Of a stretch of DNA of 44,784 nt, positions 15,804 to 24,888 are shown piece by piece. The stretch's first letter is position 1. Each line of letters begins with the position of its first letter. This DNA is from Terriglobia bacterium (GTDB lineage Bacteria; Acidobacteriota; Terriglobia; UBA7540). The notes below the pieces were generated by a model. It worked only from the letters and a program-made list of their open reading frames with translations, ran no database searches and was not told the origin of the DNA. The stretch spans positions 1 to 44,784 of the forward strand of contig JAIQEZ010000027.1 in assembly GCA_020073545.1 (NCBI GenBank), in the 5' to 3' direction. Both the position numbers and the translations under genes were made by a program.

Positions 15804-16220
15804 CAGAAGACGCCTCGCGTATCTAGGATTGCAGATCGTGCTTGTCTGCAAATTCGGCCACATCCCCTGCGGAGTTCCTGGTGCTGCCCCAGGAGATTTT
15901 TGTCCGCCCCCAAACCGCGGCACTGAAACGCTCGAAAATCGCGTGCAACTCTGGGATTATCGGCAGCCTTGAACGACCCTGTCAAGTAACCCGGCCGGAC
16001 CCGCTCGGCGCGAAAAGGTGCAATCCTCAACAGGTCTCGGCCGAGGGTTTATGCCGCGATTCATCCGGCAGGATTGTCACGCCCCCCCTGACACTATAGT
16101 ACAATAGCTGCGGGCTATCGACTTGGCCGGAGACTTCGCGCGAGCCCTTTGCTCCGATTAGGTTGCATCCCGGGGGTCGGAGCGCGGGAGCATTACCTTC
16201 ACGAAACACCGACGCGGGAT
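15804..16220. promoter_or_regulatory. Divergent intergenic region with promoter-like AT-rich core
   Basis: The 417 bases separate the leftward sugar-acid genes from the rightward XRE regulator. At 16074-16105 there is TTGTCA followed by TATAGT (15-base spacer) and overlapping TACAAT (20-base spacer), the only AT-rich spot in the gap. It could serve the regulator gene. Spacing is not ideal, so this is tentative. Confidence 0.35.
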
Positions 16221-17030
16221 ATGCCTCAACCGTTTCCCACTGCACCACAGACAACTACCGTTGCCCTCAGCGAGCAAGCCGGGTTCAGGCTTAAGCAGAT
16301 CCGCGAACGACTGGGGCTCACCCTGCGCCTAGTCGAGGAGGCCAGCCTGGAAATCGCCGACGCCGAGCGGAACTCGGAGTATGTGGTTTCAACGGCGCGC
16401 CTCAACCAGATTGAGAACGACGGCTCACTCCCCAGCATTTACAAATTCTACAGCCTGACGGTGATCTACCGGCTGAGCATCGAAGAAATGATGGGCCTGT
16501 ACGGGATCAGCCTGGGAAAGATGGAGCAACACCGGCATGCCACGCTGCAGACCTCGACCCATCTTTTCACTGTAGAGGTCGGCGACCCCACGCGGCCAAT
16601 CCGTTTTCCGGTCCGCTTCGACCCGGGTTTCCAGCCGGAGAAGACCATCTTCCTCTCCCGATTGATCAACCTCTGGGGTGAGGTCCCCGCCGGACTGCTG
16701 GCGCAGCTCGACCTGAAGAAATATCGTTACGGTTACATCGGCCTGGAGGACCGGATGATGGTGCCGCTCTTGAGGCCGGGGTCGATCGTGCAGGTGGACG
16801 ACGCGCGGCACAGGATTGTGAACTCCGGGTGGCTAACCGAGTACGACCGACCCATTTACTTTCTGGAGCTTCGCTACAGTTACGAGTGCTGCTGGTGTTA
16901 CCAGCGCGGCAAGGAAGTGACCATGCTTCCGCATCCGCTCTCTCCCTGCGGGCCGAGGACCATCCGGATTCCTGACGATGGGGAAGTACTAGGACAGGTC
17001 GTCGGCGTTGCGATGCGGATCGTGCAATAA
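16221..17030 (+). CDS. XRE-family transcriptional regulator with a C-terminal peptidase-S24-like domain
   Basis: 269 residues from the ATG at 16221. The first ~90 residues form a helix-turn-helix: FRLKQIRERLGLTLRLVEEAS and RLNQIENDGSLPSIYKFYSL, with an unusual insertion between helices (IADAERNSEYVVSTA). The C-terminal part (MMVPLLRPGSIVQVDD) resembles the LexA/CI-like sensor fold without an obvious Ser-Lys catalytic pair. It is divergent from the DUF6807/iolB/ExuT-like set and may regulate it. Its last 42 bases overlap the convergent gene at 16989-17516. Confidence 0.75.
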   Translation: MPQPFPTAPQTTTVALSEQAGFRLKQIRERLGLTLRLVEEASLEIADAERNSEYVVSTARLNQIENDGSLPSIYKFYSLTVIYRLSIEEMMGLYGISLGKMEQHRHATLQTSTHLFTVEVGDPTRPIRFPVRFDPGFQPEKTIFLSRLINLWGEVPAGLLAQLDLKKYRYGYIGLEDRMMVPLLRPGSIVQVDDARHRIVNSGWLTEYDRPIYFLELRYSYECCWCYQRGKEVTMLPHPLSPCGPRTIRIPDDGEVLGQVVGVAMRIVQ

Positions 17031-17516
17031 GGGCCAGAGATCGGTTTCGCGCAGGATTCTCAGCATAATTTCAATGTTCTTGTCGAAAAGCTCCCGCGCC
17101 AGGGGATGACAGTCCTCCGGCGGGAGAACTTGATAAGACCTCAGCCGCTGCCACGCTTCCACCAGCCGCGCTTTCTCTTCCTTCAAGGACTCGAAGAAAT
17201 CCAACAAGTCTTCAGTCTGTTCTTTCAAGCGTAGCGCGACAAGCCCTTCAAAAACCCGAATGTGGCATTGGCGCAGGCCCTCGTCTACGACGTCCGCCGC
17301 ATAGCGCGACTCCAGTCCGTAGTGGCGATAGCGGCCCGTGTTGTAGTCGCGCAAAGAGGCAAGATAAACCAGCCGGCCGAAATGGCCCTGCAGCGGCGCC
17401 AAAGTGCGCTCCTCGAAATCTCGAACCAAGCGGTCCACCTCTCGCCCAAAGACTTCTCCTTCTTGGTCGCGTCGCTGCTGGTTGGGCATACCCTGCGGCC
17501 GCGGGTGCATACCCAC
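16989..17516 (-). CDS. Hypothetical helical protein, convergent overlap with the XRE gene
   Basis: 175 residues, charged and almost entirely helical, with likely coiled-coil character around DLLDFFESLKEEKARLVEA. No signal peptide, membrane segment or known motif. Its 3' end overlaps the 3' end of the XRE-type gene by 42 bases on the opposite strand. The composition (coherent heptads, few rare residues) argues for a real gene, but function is unknown. GTG or internal ATG starts after Gly2 are possible. Confidence 0.55.
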   Translation of the reverse strand: MGMHPRPQGMPNQQRRDQEGEVFGREVDRLVRDFEERTLAPLQGHFGRLVYLASLRDYNTGRYRHYGLESRYAADVVDEGLRQCHIRVFEGLVALRLKEQTEDLLDFFESLKEEKARLVEAWQRLRSYQVLPPEDCHPLARELFDKNIEIMLRILRETDLWPLLHDPHRNADDLS

Positions 17517-17646
17517 CCCCCGCTGCCTGAACCTCCACAGGTCTAGGGAGGATTATACACGTTGATAGGCGCGACGGTGCACACTCGCACCTACGCGGCA
17601 CGGCGACTTCCGCTCCCGCCGTTTTGAAACTGCAAGAGAACGGCCA

Positions 17647-17730
17647 CCTTTACCGCAGAGACGCCGAGACAAAGAGAAACCGCCTTTGGTCCTCAAATCT
17701 CTGAGCCGCCGCGTCTCCGCGGTGAAAAGG
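17647..17730. repeat. Intergenic hairpin of the CCGCAGAGACGC type
   Basis: ACCGCAGAGACGC (17652-17664) pairs with GCGTCTCCGCGGT (17711-17723) with one mismatch; flanking CCTTT and AAAAGG extend the stem. Elements of this kind are scattered between genes in acidobacterial genomes (general knowledge). It occupies the gap between two minus-strand genes. Confidence 0.6.
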
Positions 17731-17810
17731 TTCTCTGGGGATTATTTCACAGCTTTTTCGTGTCGGGACCTGTCCTGGTGTCCTGTATCGGGATGACTGG
17801 GTGCGGAGAG

Positions 17811-18848
17811 CTACTTCGGGAACGAGAACTTGAGCTCCTGCCCCATTTCGAACACCGGCTTCTTGCGGCGGCGGATGAGCGCAGTATTCTCCGAGAGCGC
17901 GGAGACCAGGATGGGCATGGCGATGGTCGAATCGCAGTGCACGGTCACCATGCTGGCGTCGGGCGCGATCTTCCCCCAGCTCTGAGCTTCTTCCAGCGTG
18001 CAGCCGGAAAGCCCCCCCCAGTGCGGCGCGTCGGTCACGACCTGCAGCGCGTACTGGTGCCCTTCGGTGGTGTTGCGGATGAACGTGGCGGTGACTTCGG
18101 TTTGCTGGACAAAGTTCTTCGGCGTGCCACCTCCAAAATAGACCACGCCGCTCGCGGGAGAGTCGCTGGCCAGATGCGCGGTCTCGAGCACGTCACCGAT
18201 CACATCAAAGGTGAACTGGTTTTTGCCCAGGTGGCGGTTCTCCGCGATCCCAATGCCGATAGACGAATCGCCAATGGCCGGGCAGTAGAGGGGAATACCC
18301 GCCTTGTAGGCGGCAGTCACGATGCCATCTTCCTGGGCGCGCCGGGAGAGGTCTTTCCCGAGGAGGTTCAAGAACTCACGCGTTGTGTAAGGCCGCGACT
18401 GATCGAGTGACGCCGCGAAGCGCCCGAGCATGGCGTCGGCTTTGCGGAATTCCTCTTCGTCCGCCAGCGTGTCGTACATGCGGTCGATCAAGTGTTTCTG
18501 CAAATGCACATCGTCAATGTTGGGCGAGCACTGGAAGTGCAGCCGGCCGAGAGTCTCATGAATATCGTGGAAAAAGTTGGCGCCAGTGGAGACCAGGCAA
18601 TCGATCAGACGATTCTTGATCAGATAGACGACCAGCCGCCGCATGCCGGCGGGCACCATTGCGCCCGACATGCCCATCATGATCATCACGCGGTCGCCCA
18701 GCATCTTCTTCCAGACTTGAAAGGCGATGCCCAGGTTGCGCCCTTGGAAAGAGATGCCCTGCATCTTTTCCAGCAACGCTGCGACGCTTTTGCCGGCATC
18801 GATTTTCAAGGGCCGGGTGGGCGTGGAGAGGATTTCGTGTTTGCGCAT
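17811..18848 (-). CDS. Deoxyhypusine-synthase-like enzyme, probable bacterial (homo)spermidine synthase
   Basis: 345 residues. The DHS fold is shown by the N-terminal half with MIMMGMSGAMVPAGMRR and STGANFFHDIHETLG, and by the active-site loop FGGGTPKNF with Lys244 at the place of the lysine that forms the covalent aminobutyl intermediate in eukaryotic DHS. Bacteria have no eIF5A, and related bacterial proteins make homospermidine or spermidine from putrescine; which one is made here cannot be read from sequence. AGGGGGTG lies 3 bases before the ATG. The upstream neighbour, 277 bases away on the same strand, is pyruvoyl arginine decarboxylase, which supplies agmatine, so the two make a polyamine pair. 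Confidence 0.85.
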   Translation of the reverse strand: MRKHEILSTPTRPLKIDAGKSVAALLEKMQGISFQGRNLGIAFQVWKKMLGDRVMIMMGMSGAMVPAGMRRLVVYLIKNRLIDCLVSTGANFFHDIHETLGRLHFQCSPNIDDVHLQKHLIDRMYDTLADEEEFRKADAMLGRFAASLDQSRPYTTREFLNLLGKDLSRRAQEDGIVTAAYKAGIPLYCPAIGDSSIGIGIAENRHLGKNQFTFDVIGDVLETAHLASDSPASGVVYFGGGTPKNFVQQTEVTATFIRNTTEGHQYALQVVTDAPHWGGLSGCTLEEAQSWGKIAPDASMVTVHCDSTIAMPILVSALSENTALIRRRKKPVFEMGQELKFSFPK

Positions 18849-19125
18849 GTCACCCCCTATACTGCTAAGGCTGAGGTTCCTCGCTGCGCGCGAAGATTTC
18901 TCCTCCTGTCAGTAGTACCTCCGTGCCCAGCAGAACCTTAACACCGAGGTCCCTGAGATGCTGCGTGCCCTCGAGGTTGAGGCTTGAGAAGCACGGAGTC
19001 CACGGGGAGCTTCGTTTTGGTTGTGGCCAACGGCCGCGCCAGGGAATCCGGAGCCGTCGCCCTTACCGTTAGAGCTTCGAGCAGTGGTCAGGAGGGTGGA
19101 CGGGAGAGCCAGGCTCGCCGACAGA

Positions 19126-19680
19126 TCACTCGTCGATCCCCAGCAGGATGGCGGCTGAAAGCACCGTGCTCCAGAGGCCCCGTTTGTCGCCGATGGCAGA
19201 TTGCGTGATGTGCATGGTCCGGACGATCTTGTTGGAAATCTGGTAAATCTCTTTCTTCTCATTCCAGCTCCGGTCCGGATCGAACTCGACCCCGAGTGTG
19301 GTGGCGAGCATTTCGGCGGCCAGCTCTTCGGCGTATTCCCCCGCCACCTCTTCCGTTTCTCCGAACGAATGGTGCTCGGAAAGGTAGCCGAAGGTGTTGC
19401 GGTCGGTGGGGAGGGCGATGCCGACGGAAGCGGCCACCAGGCGGTGGGGTTCGCGCGTGGAGTTCTCGCTCATCACCACGAAAGTCACCTGGCCGGGCCT
19501 CAATTCCTTTACGCCCTCGGAGCGCGGAATCAATTTGCAGCGGGGAGGAAAAATGCTGGAGACCCTTACCAAGTTGCAGGCGGCAATTCCCGCGGAGCGC
19601 AACGCCAGCTCGAAGCTCGTCAGCTTTTCGCGGTGCTTTCCTACACCTTTAGTCAGGAACATCCGTTTGGCTACGAACAT
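19126..19680 (-). CDS. pdaD: Pyruvoyl-dependent arginine decarboxylase
   Basis: 184 residues. The proenzyme cleaves itself between two serines; here LVRVSSIFPP gives Ser41-Ser42, so Ser42 would become the pyruvoyl group. GQVTFVVMSENST and FGYLSEHHSFGE are further conserved stretches of the family. The enzyme converts arginine to agmatine, the first step to putrescine. GGAAG lies a few bases before the ATG at 19680. Transcribed in the same direction as the deoxyhypusine-synthase-like gene, probably as part of one polyamine unit. Confidence 0.88.
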   Translation of the reverse strand: MFVAKRMFLTKGVGKHREKLTSFELALRSAGIAACNLVRVSSIFPPRCKLIPRSEGVKELRPGQVTFVVMSENSTREPHRLVAASVGIALPTDRNTFGYLSEHHSFGETEEVAGEYAEELAAEMLATTLGVEFDPDRSWNEKKEIYQISNKIVRTMHITQSAIGDKRGLWSTVLSAAILLGIDE

Positions 19681-20027
19681 TCCACTTCCTGCCTTCTCCT
19701 GGAGGTTCCGGGTCTAGCTGCTGCATCCCAAAGCCATCAAATCCGGTCTCCGGAAGTTGTTTTCCGTTCTCTGACGGGAGGGTTGTACCGTAACAAAAAC
19801 CTCAGAAAAGTGTCAACGGAATTTTGGACACGCGCAGGATCGCAATTTGGGCCACAGAGTTCGCTCTGTCATCCTGAGCCCGCCATCAAAATCGGCGGGC
19901 CTTCAGCCGTGCCGGCCGGAGAGTCCGCAGGGGATTTCTCCGCTCGCACGACGACAATCCTTGTAAGGGGTCGGCCGTTCGCTGGGCAAGTCCCCCGGAC
20001 CCGCTAACAATGCGGGTCTGATGGGGC
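19681..20027. repeat. Intergenic region with a GC-rich inverted repeat
   Basis: GCCCGCC (19878-19884) pairs with GGCGGGC (19894-19900), within a stretch starting TCTGTCATCCTGAGC that resembles a dispersed intergenic repeat of this bacterial group. No gene is visible in this part of the divergent gap upstream of glnA. Confidence 0.45.
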
Positions 20028-20056
20028 TTGACTAAAATCCGGGTGCGGGATATGTT
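20028..20056 (+). promoter_or_regulatory. Putative sigma-70 promoter of glnA
   Basis: TTGACT (20028-20033), 17-base spacer, TATGTT (20051-20056), giving a start near 20063 and a 65-base leader ending in GGAGGGAGT before the ATG. I looked for a sigma-54 TGGCAC-N5-TTGC site in the gap and saw none. Confidence 0.6.
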
Positions 20057-20128
20057 GACGAGCTTGATCCAATGCAGCCTGCATAAGGTCCCTTAATCAG
20101 AGGGAAAAATCTTTTTTATGGAGGGAGT

Positions 20129-21538
20129 ATGAACCCGAAGGCGGTCCTCGAATTTGCCGCTACCAATAACGCTAAGATGGTGGACATTCGCTTCACAGAC
20201 CTACCCGGCCTGTGGCACCATGTTTCGTTTCCAATCCATGAGTTGGGAGAGAAATCCTTCGAAGAGGGCTTCGGGATGGACGGATCCAGCATCCGAGGCT
20301 GGGCGGCGATCCATGAGAGCGACATGCTCTTGGTCCCCGACCCGACTTGGCACGTGCTCGATCCCTTCACCGACACCCCCACCCTGGTCATGATCGGTGA
20401 CATCGTCGATCCTGTAACCAAGCAACACTACCTGAAAGACCCACGCCACATTGCGAAGAAAGCCGAAACTTACCTCGTCTACACAGGCATTGCCGACACC
20501 GCATATTTCGGTGCGGAAGCCGAGTTCTTCATCTTCGACAACGTGCGCTTCGACCAGGCGCAGCAACACGGCTATTACTTCATCGACGCCGAGGAAGGAC
20601 GCTGGAACTCGGGCCGCGAGAAGGACAACCTTGGCTACCGGCCACGTTACAAGGAAGGTTACTTCCCGGTCCCGCCCACCGATCATTACCAGGATTTGCG
20701 CAGTGAGATGGTCATGGTGATGGAAAAAGCGGGGTTGGACATCGAGTGCCATCACCACGAGGTGGCGACGGGCGGTCAAGCGGAAATCGACCAGCGCTTC
20801 AACTCGTTGGTGAAATCTGCGGACGGGATGATGATTTACAAATACATCATCCGCAACGTGGCGCACCAATATGGCAAAACGGTAACCTTCATGCCCAAGC
20901 CGATCTACCAGGACAACGGCTCCGGCATGCACACTCACCAAAGTCTGTGGAAAGGGGGCAAACCGCTCTTTGCCGGTGACAAGTACGCGGGTCTGAGCCA
21001 GATGGCCCTCTATTACATCGGCGGACTTCTGAAGCACTCGCCGGCGCTCGCTGCGCTGATTGCTCCGACCACGAATTCCTACAAGCGCTTGGTCCCGGGG
21101 TTCGAGGCGCCGGTGAACCTGGCTTACTCGCGTCGCAACCGCAGCGCGGCCTGCCGCATTCCCATGTACTCGGCGAATCCCAAGGCGAAGCGCGTGGAAT
21201 ACCGTCCGCCGGATCCCTCCTGCAATCCCTACTTGGCCTTTGCAGCGATGATGATGGCTGGACTGGATGGAGTCGAAAACAAGATCGATCCCGGAGAGCC
21301 GCTGGACAAGGACATCTACGACCTCGGCCCCGAGGAGATGAAGAACGTTCCCTCCATGCCGGGCTCGCTCGAGGAATCGCTCCGCGCGCTGGAGAAAGAC
21401 CACGACTTCCTGCTCAAGGGCGACGTCTTCAGTGAGGAACTCGTCGAAACCTGGATTGACTACAAGATGAAGAACGAAGTGCAGGCCGTGAACACGCGCC
21501 CGCACCCGTACGAGTTCGCGCTGTATTACGACATTTAG
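20129..21538 (+). CDS. glnA: Type I glutamine synthetase
   Basis: 469 residues, the standard length of the dodecameric bacterial enzyme that makes glutamine from glutamate, ammonia and ATP. Visible are the beta-grasp N-terminus ([13 protein letters not shown]), the Mg/ATP segment [10 protein letters not shown], the glutamate-binding [10 protein letters not shown]-like stretch (here [11 protein letters not shown]) and NRSAACRIP. Tyr397 in [11 protein letters not shown] is the adenylylation site at exactly the enteric position. GGAGGGAG sits right before the start. The adenylyltransferase gene glnE follows 219 bases downstream, so activity control by AMP attachment is expected. Confidence 0.97.
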   Translation: MNPKAVLEFAATNNAKMVDIRFTDLPGLWHHVSFPIHELGEKSFEEGFGMDGSSIRGWAAIHESDMLLVPDPTWHVLDPFTDTPTLVMIGDIVDPVTKQHYLKDPRHIAKKAETYLVYTGIADTAYFGAEAEFFIFDNVRFDQAQQHGYYFIDAEEGRWNSGREKDNLGYRPRYKEGYFPVPPTDHYQDLRSEMVMVMEKAGLDIECHHHEVATGGQAEIDQRFNSLVKSADGMMIYKYIIRNVAHQYGKTVTFMPKPIYQDNGSGMHTHQSLWKGGKPLFAGDKYAGLSQMALYYIGGLLKHSPALAALIAPTTNSYKRLVPGFEAPVNLAYSRRNRSAACRIPMYSANPKAKRVEYRPPDPSCNPYLAFAAMMMAGLDGVENKIDPGEPLDKDIYDLGPEEMKNVPSMPGSLEESLRALEKDHDFLLKGDVFSEELVETWIDYKMKNEVQAVNTRPHPYEFALYYDI

Positions 21539-21661
21539 GTAAAGCGGTCAGTTGTCTGTGGTCCGTTGCGTGTCGAGGGCCACGCGGCGGAGCAAGAACT
21601 ACCACGGTGAGACTCTACGCCTGATGGATGGGGGAGGCGGTGAGGGTGGCAGACCGTGCGG

Positions 21662-21700
21662 ACCAGGGAGGTCGGGCGGCTTCCCTGGTTCTCTCCTTTT
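21662..21700 (+). terminator. Terminator between glnA and glnE
   Basis: ACCAGGGA (21662-21669) pairs perfectly with TCCCTGGT (21682-21689), followed by TCTCTCCTTTT. The T-tract is interrupted, so termination may be partial. Confidence 0.55.
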
Positions 21701-21744
21701 CGGAGGGAGTTTCACTCACCCCCGCACAATTCCTAAGGCCAGCG

Positions 21745-21750
21745 TATAAT
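21745..21750 (+). promoter_or_regulatory. Perfect TATAAT seven bases before the glnE start
   Basis: TATAAT (21745-21750) lies so close to the ATG at 21758 that the transcript would begin at or next to the start codon. No good -35 is visible at the right spacing. Together with the terminator upstream this suggests glnE has its own, possibly leaderless, transcript. No Shine-Dalgarno sequence precedes the ATG, which agrees. Confidence 0.5.
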
Positions 21751-21757
21751 CACTCCA

Positions 21758-24733
21758 ATGCAACCGGAGTTTGCGGCAATAGTTTTTGAAGATCCGGGCA
21801 AAGCCGCCGGCAACTTGGAGCGTCTGGAGCGGCAATTGGCACCGACGCTGCTTGCACCGCTGGCTTCGCTGCTTTCCCAGTCGCCGGACCCCGACGGAGC
21901 TTTAAACCTCTTGGAGCGCTATGCCCAGGGTGCGCCGCCACATGTCCTGGCTGAACTGGCGCGTTATCCGGCTGCGCTTTCCTATCTCGTCGCCATTTTT
22001 GGCTACAGCGGGTATCTGGCGGAGACTTTGCTGTCTGAGCCGGAACTGGTGGTGCAGTTCGCGCGCGATCGGAATTTCACCAAGTTGAAATCCAAGGAAG
22101 ACTTGATGCAGGACTTTGCGCGATTCGCAACCACCAATCCGGACCCCTGGCTGGCAGCGTTGCTGGCGCGCTTCAAGCGGCGGAATTACCTGCGCATCGT
22201 GCTGAAGGACGTGCTCGGCCTCTCGACGCTGGGGGAGACGACGCTGGAGCTTTCGACGCTCGCCGATGTGATTCTCTCCGACGCCTACCTTTACTGCGAC
22301 CGCGAGCTTGAAAAGCGCTATGGCCGACCGCAGTACCGCGATGCGCAGGGCCGCATCGTGCGCGCCGGTTTCAGTATCGTCTCGCTCGGCAAGCTGGGCG
22401 GAAATGAGCTGAACTACAACTCCGATATTGACCTGCTCTTTCTCTATTCCCACGACGGTGAGACAGCCGGGGGGAGCGAGCGAGAGTCTGTCACTACGAA
22501 CAAGGAGTATTTCGTTCACTTGGCGCGGGCCATCACGCGCACGATCACCCAGGCAACCTCGCAAGGAGAGGTGTTCCGCGTGGACCTGCGGCTGCGGCCC
22601 GAGGGCGACCAGGGTGACCTGGCGATTTCGTTGAAGTCGGCGCTGGAGTACTACGAGCACCGCGCGCGCGATTGGGAATTGCAGATGCTCATTAAGGCGC
22701 GCCATTCCGCGGGCGAAGCAAAGTTGACACGCGATTTCCTGCGGGGTGTGGAGGAGTACGTTTACCGCTCGCCCGGGGATTTTGTGGCCGTGGAAAGTAT
22801 TCTTTGGGCGCGCGAGAGGATTTCGAAGCAATTGCGCGAAAGCCGCGGACACGCGATGGACGTGAAGCGCCATCGGGGTGGCATCCGCGACATCGAGTTT
22901 CTGGTTCAATGCCTGCAGCGCCTGCACGGCCTGCACGATCACTGGGTGCGGTCGGGAGGAACGCTCTTCGCCCTGCGCAAACTGAACGACAAAGGCTGGC
23001 TTTCCGATCGGGATTACGCCGCGCTGACGACTGCCTACGAGTTCCTCCGCAAGGTGGAGCACCGGGTTCAGATGGAGGTAGGCCAGCAAACGCATCGGCT
23101 CCCGACCGACGCCCGGCCACTTGATCGGTTGGCACGTCGGACCGGCGTGGAGCTGGGGCCGTGCGACCGCTCGGGTGAGGCGCTGCTACGCAAGGTTCGC
23201 CAAGCCTTCGCGCGTGTCGACGAAATCTACCAGCACGTGGTTCATCCCAGCGATGCTGCCGCGCCTGGAACGGCTTTCGAACTAAAACCGGCTCCTACCC
23301 TCTTGCCTGACCCTGGGCACCAGTCCTTCGAGTCGCTGTTGAGTTTTCTGGAGGTCCAGGCTCCGGAGGTAGCGCGCTTGGTGCGCGAAGCGGAACTGCC
23401 GGATCGCGCGCGGAGGAATGCGACTCGCTTGCTCGCGACGATGGTGAGCTCGTCGGAGCGATTTGCCCCGGTGCGCGCGAAGCCGGCCTGCTTGCGGCGC
23501 GCGATCGAAGTGGCAGGCGCCAGCGAATACCTGACGGAACTTCTCGTTCATCATCCTGAGGATCTGGAGATGCTGGATTCCGTTCGACCGGCGCCATCCG
23601 ACGCTGGGGCAGCAGAGCAGTTGGAGATGGGTTTGGAGCGCCGCTCAGCCCCCGAAGCTTATCCCTGGGTCGCGGAATCAGGGCTGGAGTTGCGCGAGAA
23701 GATGGCCATACTGCGACGCCACTACCGTGCCCGAGTTCTGGAGCTGGGCACGACGGACCTGGCTGCGGGCGGCTCTGCATTCCCGATGTTGATGCGTTGG
23801 TCGGACAACGCCGCACGCTCCATTGCGAGTGCCCTGGTGATTGCGCGGATTGGCTTGAGTCGCGACACGGTTGCGAACGAGGCTGCCCGTTGGCCATTCG
23901 TCGTGCTGGGGATGGGCCGGCTGGGGCTGAATGAGTTTGATCTGGCGTCAGACGCCGACCTGGTATTTGTGGCTGGGTCTGAGGCACGAAGAGACGAGCT
24001 GGAACACTGGACGCGCGTAGCGGAAAGAACCATTGAGGTTCTTTCGAGTTACACTCGCGATGGCACCCTGTTCGCGGTAGATACACGCCTGCGGCCGCGC
24101 GGTCAAGAAGGTGAATTGGTAGTTACGGCGGACGCGCTTCTCAACTACGTCGCAGAAAACGCACAAGCCTGGGAATTGCTCACTTACCTGAAGGCCTATC
24201 CCTTGGCGGGAAACCTGCAACTGGGGCAGGAGACAGCGAATCGGCTCCAGGCGACGATCTTCGACCGCTTGGCTGGGTACGGTGATTTTGAAGGCGAGCT
24301 TCACCAGATGCGGCGGCGGCTGGAACGGGAAGTGCAAGTTCCGAGCAGCAACACCAAAACGGCGCCCGGTGGTTATTACGATGTGGATTTTGCCGTTTCC
24401 TACTTGCGGCTGCGAAACCGCGTGGCGACCTTGCCCGGGGCCAACATGGCGGAGCAAATCGTGGCCTTGCGCACTGCGAGCGGTATTTCTCCCGAGGATG
24501 CCGAGATCTTGACGACAGGCGTCGGATTCCTGCGCTCGGTGGACCACATCATTCGGTTGATGACCGGGAAGGCCCCCAACGGGTTGCCCGAACACGTGGG
24601 GCAGGCTGAGGCCGCAGAAAGTGTGGCGCGCCGCTGGAAGTTGATTTCTGACGACCAGACACTCGCCTTGAAACTTTCCGAGACACAGCAACAGGTTCGG
24701 TACGTTTACCGGCGGCTGGTGGGATCCGAATAG
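21758..24733 (+). CDS. glnE: Bifunctional glutamine synthetase adenylyltransferase/adenylyl-removing enzyme
   Basis: 991 residues, slightly above the usual ~950. Two nucleotidyltransferase domains are visible: the N-terminal adenylyl-removing domain with GKLGGNELNYNSDIDLL (from residue 211; Asp223 and Asp225 metal ligands) and the C-terminal adenylylating domain with GMGRLGLNEFDLASDADL (from 718; Asp732 and Asp734). RGGIRDIEF and GGYYDVDF follow them as the second acidic strands. The enzyme adds AMP to, or removes it from, Tyr397 of GlnA according to PII signal state. It lies directly downstream of glnA, with a terminator and a possible leaderless promoter between. Confidence 0.96.
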   Translation: MQPEFAAIVFEDPGKAAGNLERLERQLAPTLLAPLASLLSQSPDPDGALNLLERYAQGAPPHVLAELARYPAALSYLVAIFGYSGYLAETLLSEPELVVQFARDRNFTKLKSKEDLMQDFARFATTNPDPWLAALLARFKRRNYLRIVLKDVLGLSTLGETTLELSTLADVILSDAYLYCDRELEKRYGRPQYRDAQGRIVRAGFSIVSLGKLGGNELNYNSDIDLLFLYSHDGETAGGSERESVTTNKEYFVHLARAITRTITQATSQGEVFRVDLRLRPEGDQGDLAISLKSALEYYEHRARDWELQMLIKARHSAGEAKLTRDFLRGVEEYVYRSPGDFVAVESILWARERISKQLRESRGHAMDVKRHRGGIRDIEFLVQCLQRLHGLHDHWVRSGGTLFALRKLNDKGWLSDRDYAALTTAYEFLRKVEHRVQMEVGQQTHRLPTDARPLDRLARRTGVELGPCDRSGEALLRKVRQAFARVDEIYQHVVHPSDAAAPGTAFELKPAPTLLPDPGHQSFESLLSFLEVQAPEVARLVREAELPDRARRNATRLLATMVSSSERFAPVRAKPACLRRAIEVAGASEYLTELLVHHPEDLEMLDSVRPAPSDAGAAEQLEMGLERRSAPEAYPWVAESGLELREKMAILRRHYRARVLELGTTDLAAGGSAFPMLMRWSDNAARSIASALVIARIGLSRDTVANEAARWPFVVLGMGRLGLNEFDLASDADLVFVAGSEARRDELEHWTRVAERTIEVLSSYTRDGTLFAVDTRLRPRGQEGELVVTADALLNYVAENAQAWELLTYLKAYPLAGNLQLGQETANRLQATIFDRLAGYGDFEGELHQMRRRLEREVQVPSSNTKTAPGGYYDVDFAVSYLRLRNRVATLPGANMAEQIVALRTASGISPEDAEILTTGVGFLRSVDHIIRLMTGKAPNGLPEHVGQAEAAESVARRWKLISDDQTLALKLSETQQQVRYVYRRLVGSE

Positions 24734-24888
24734 GCCAAGAGGGAGAAGATCGAAGGTTATTCACGCCAGGGTCGCGCCCGTTGCAGCGAAGGTCTATGCA
24801 CTGACACAGAAGTCACTCCGCCAGCGACACGACAGCCCTGAAGCGCGAGGGGCGTTTCACGCGCCTGTCGATTTGTACAGATTTAGAA

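Noticed and set aside
20201-21505. Long minus-strand frame opposite glnA
   Set aside because: It is the mirror of a highly conserved gene in GC-rich DNA; no domain-like sequence and no ribosome site.
21902-23095. Long minus-strand frame opposite glnE
   Set aside because: Antisense shadow of a conserved gene with no recognisable domain.
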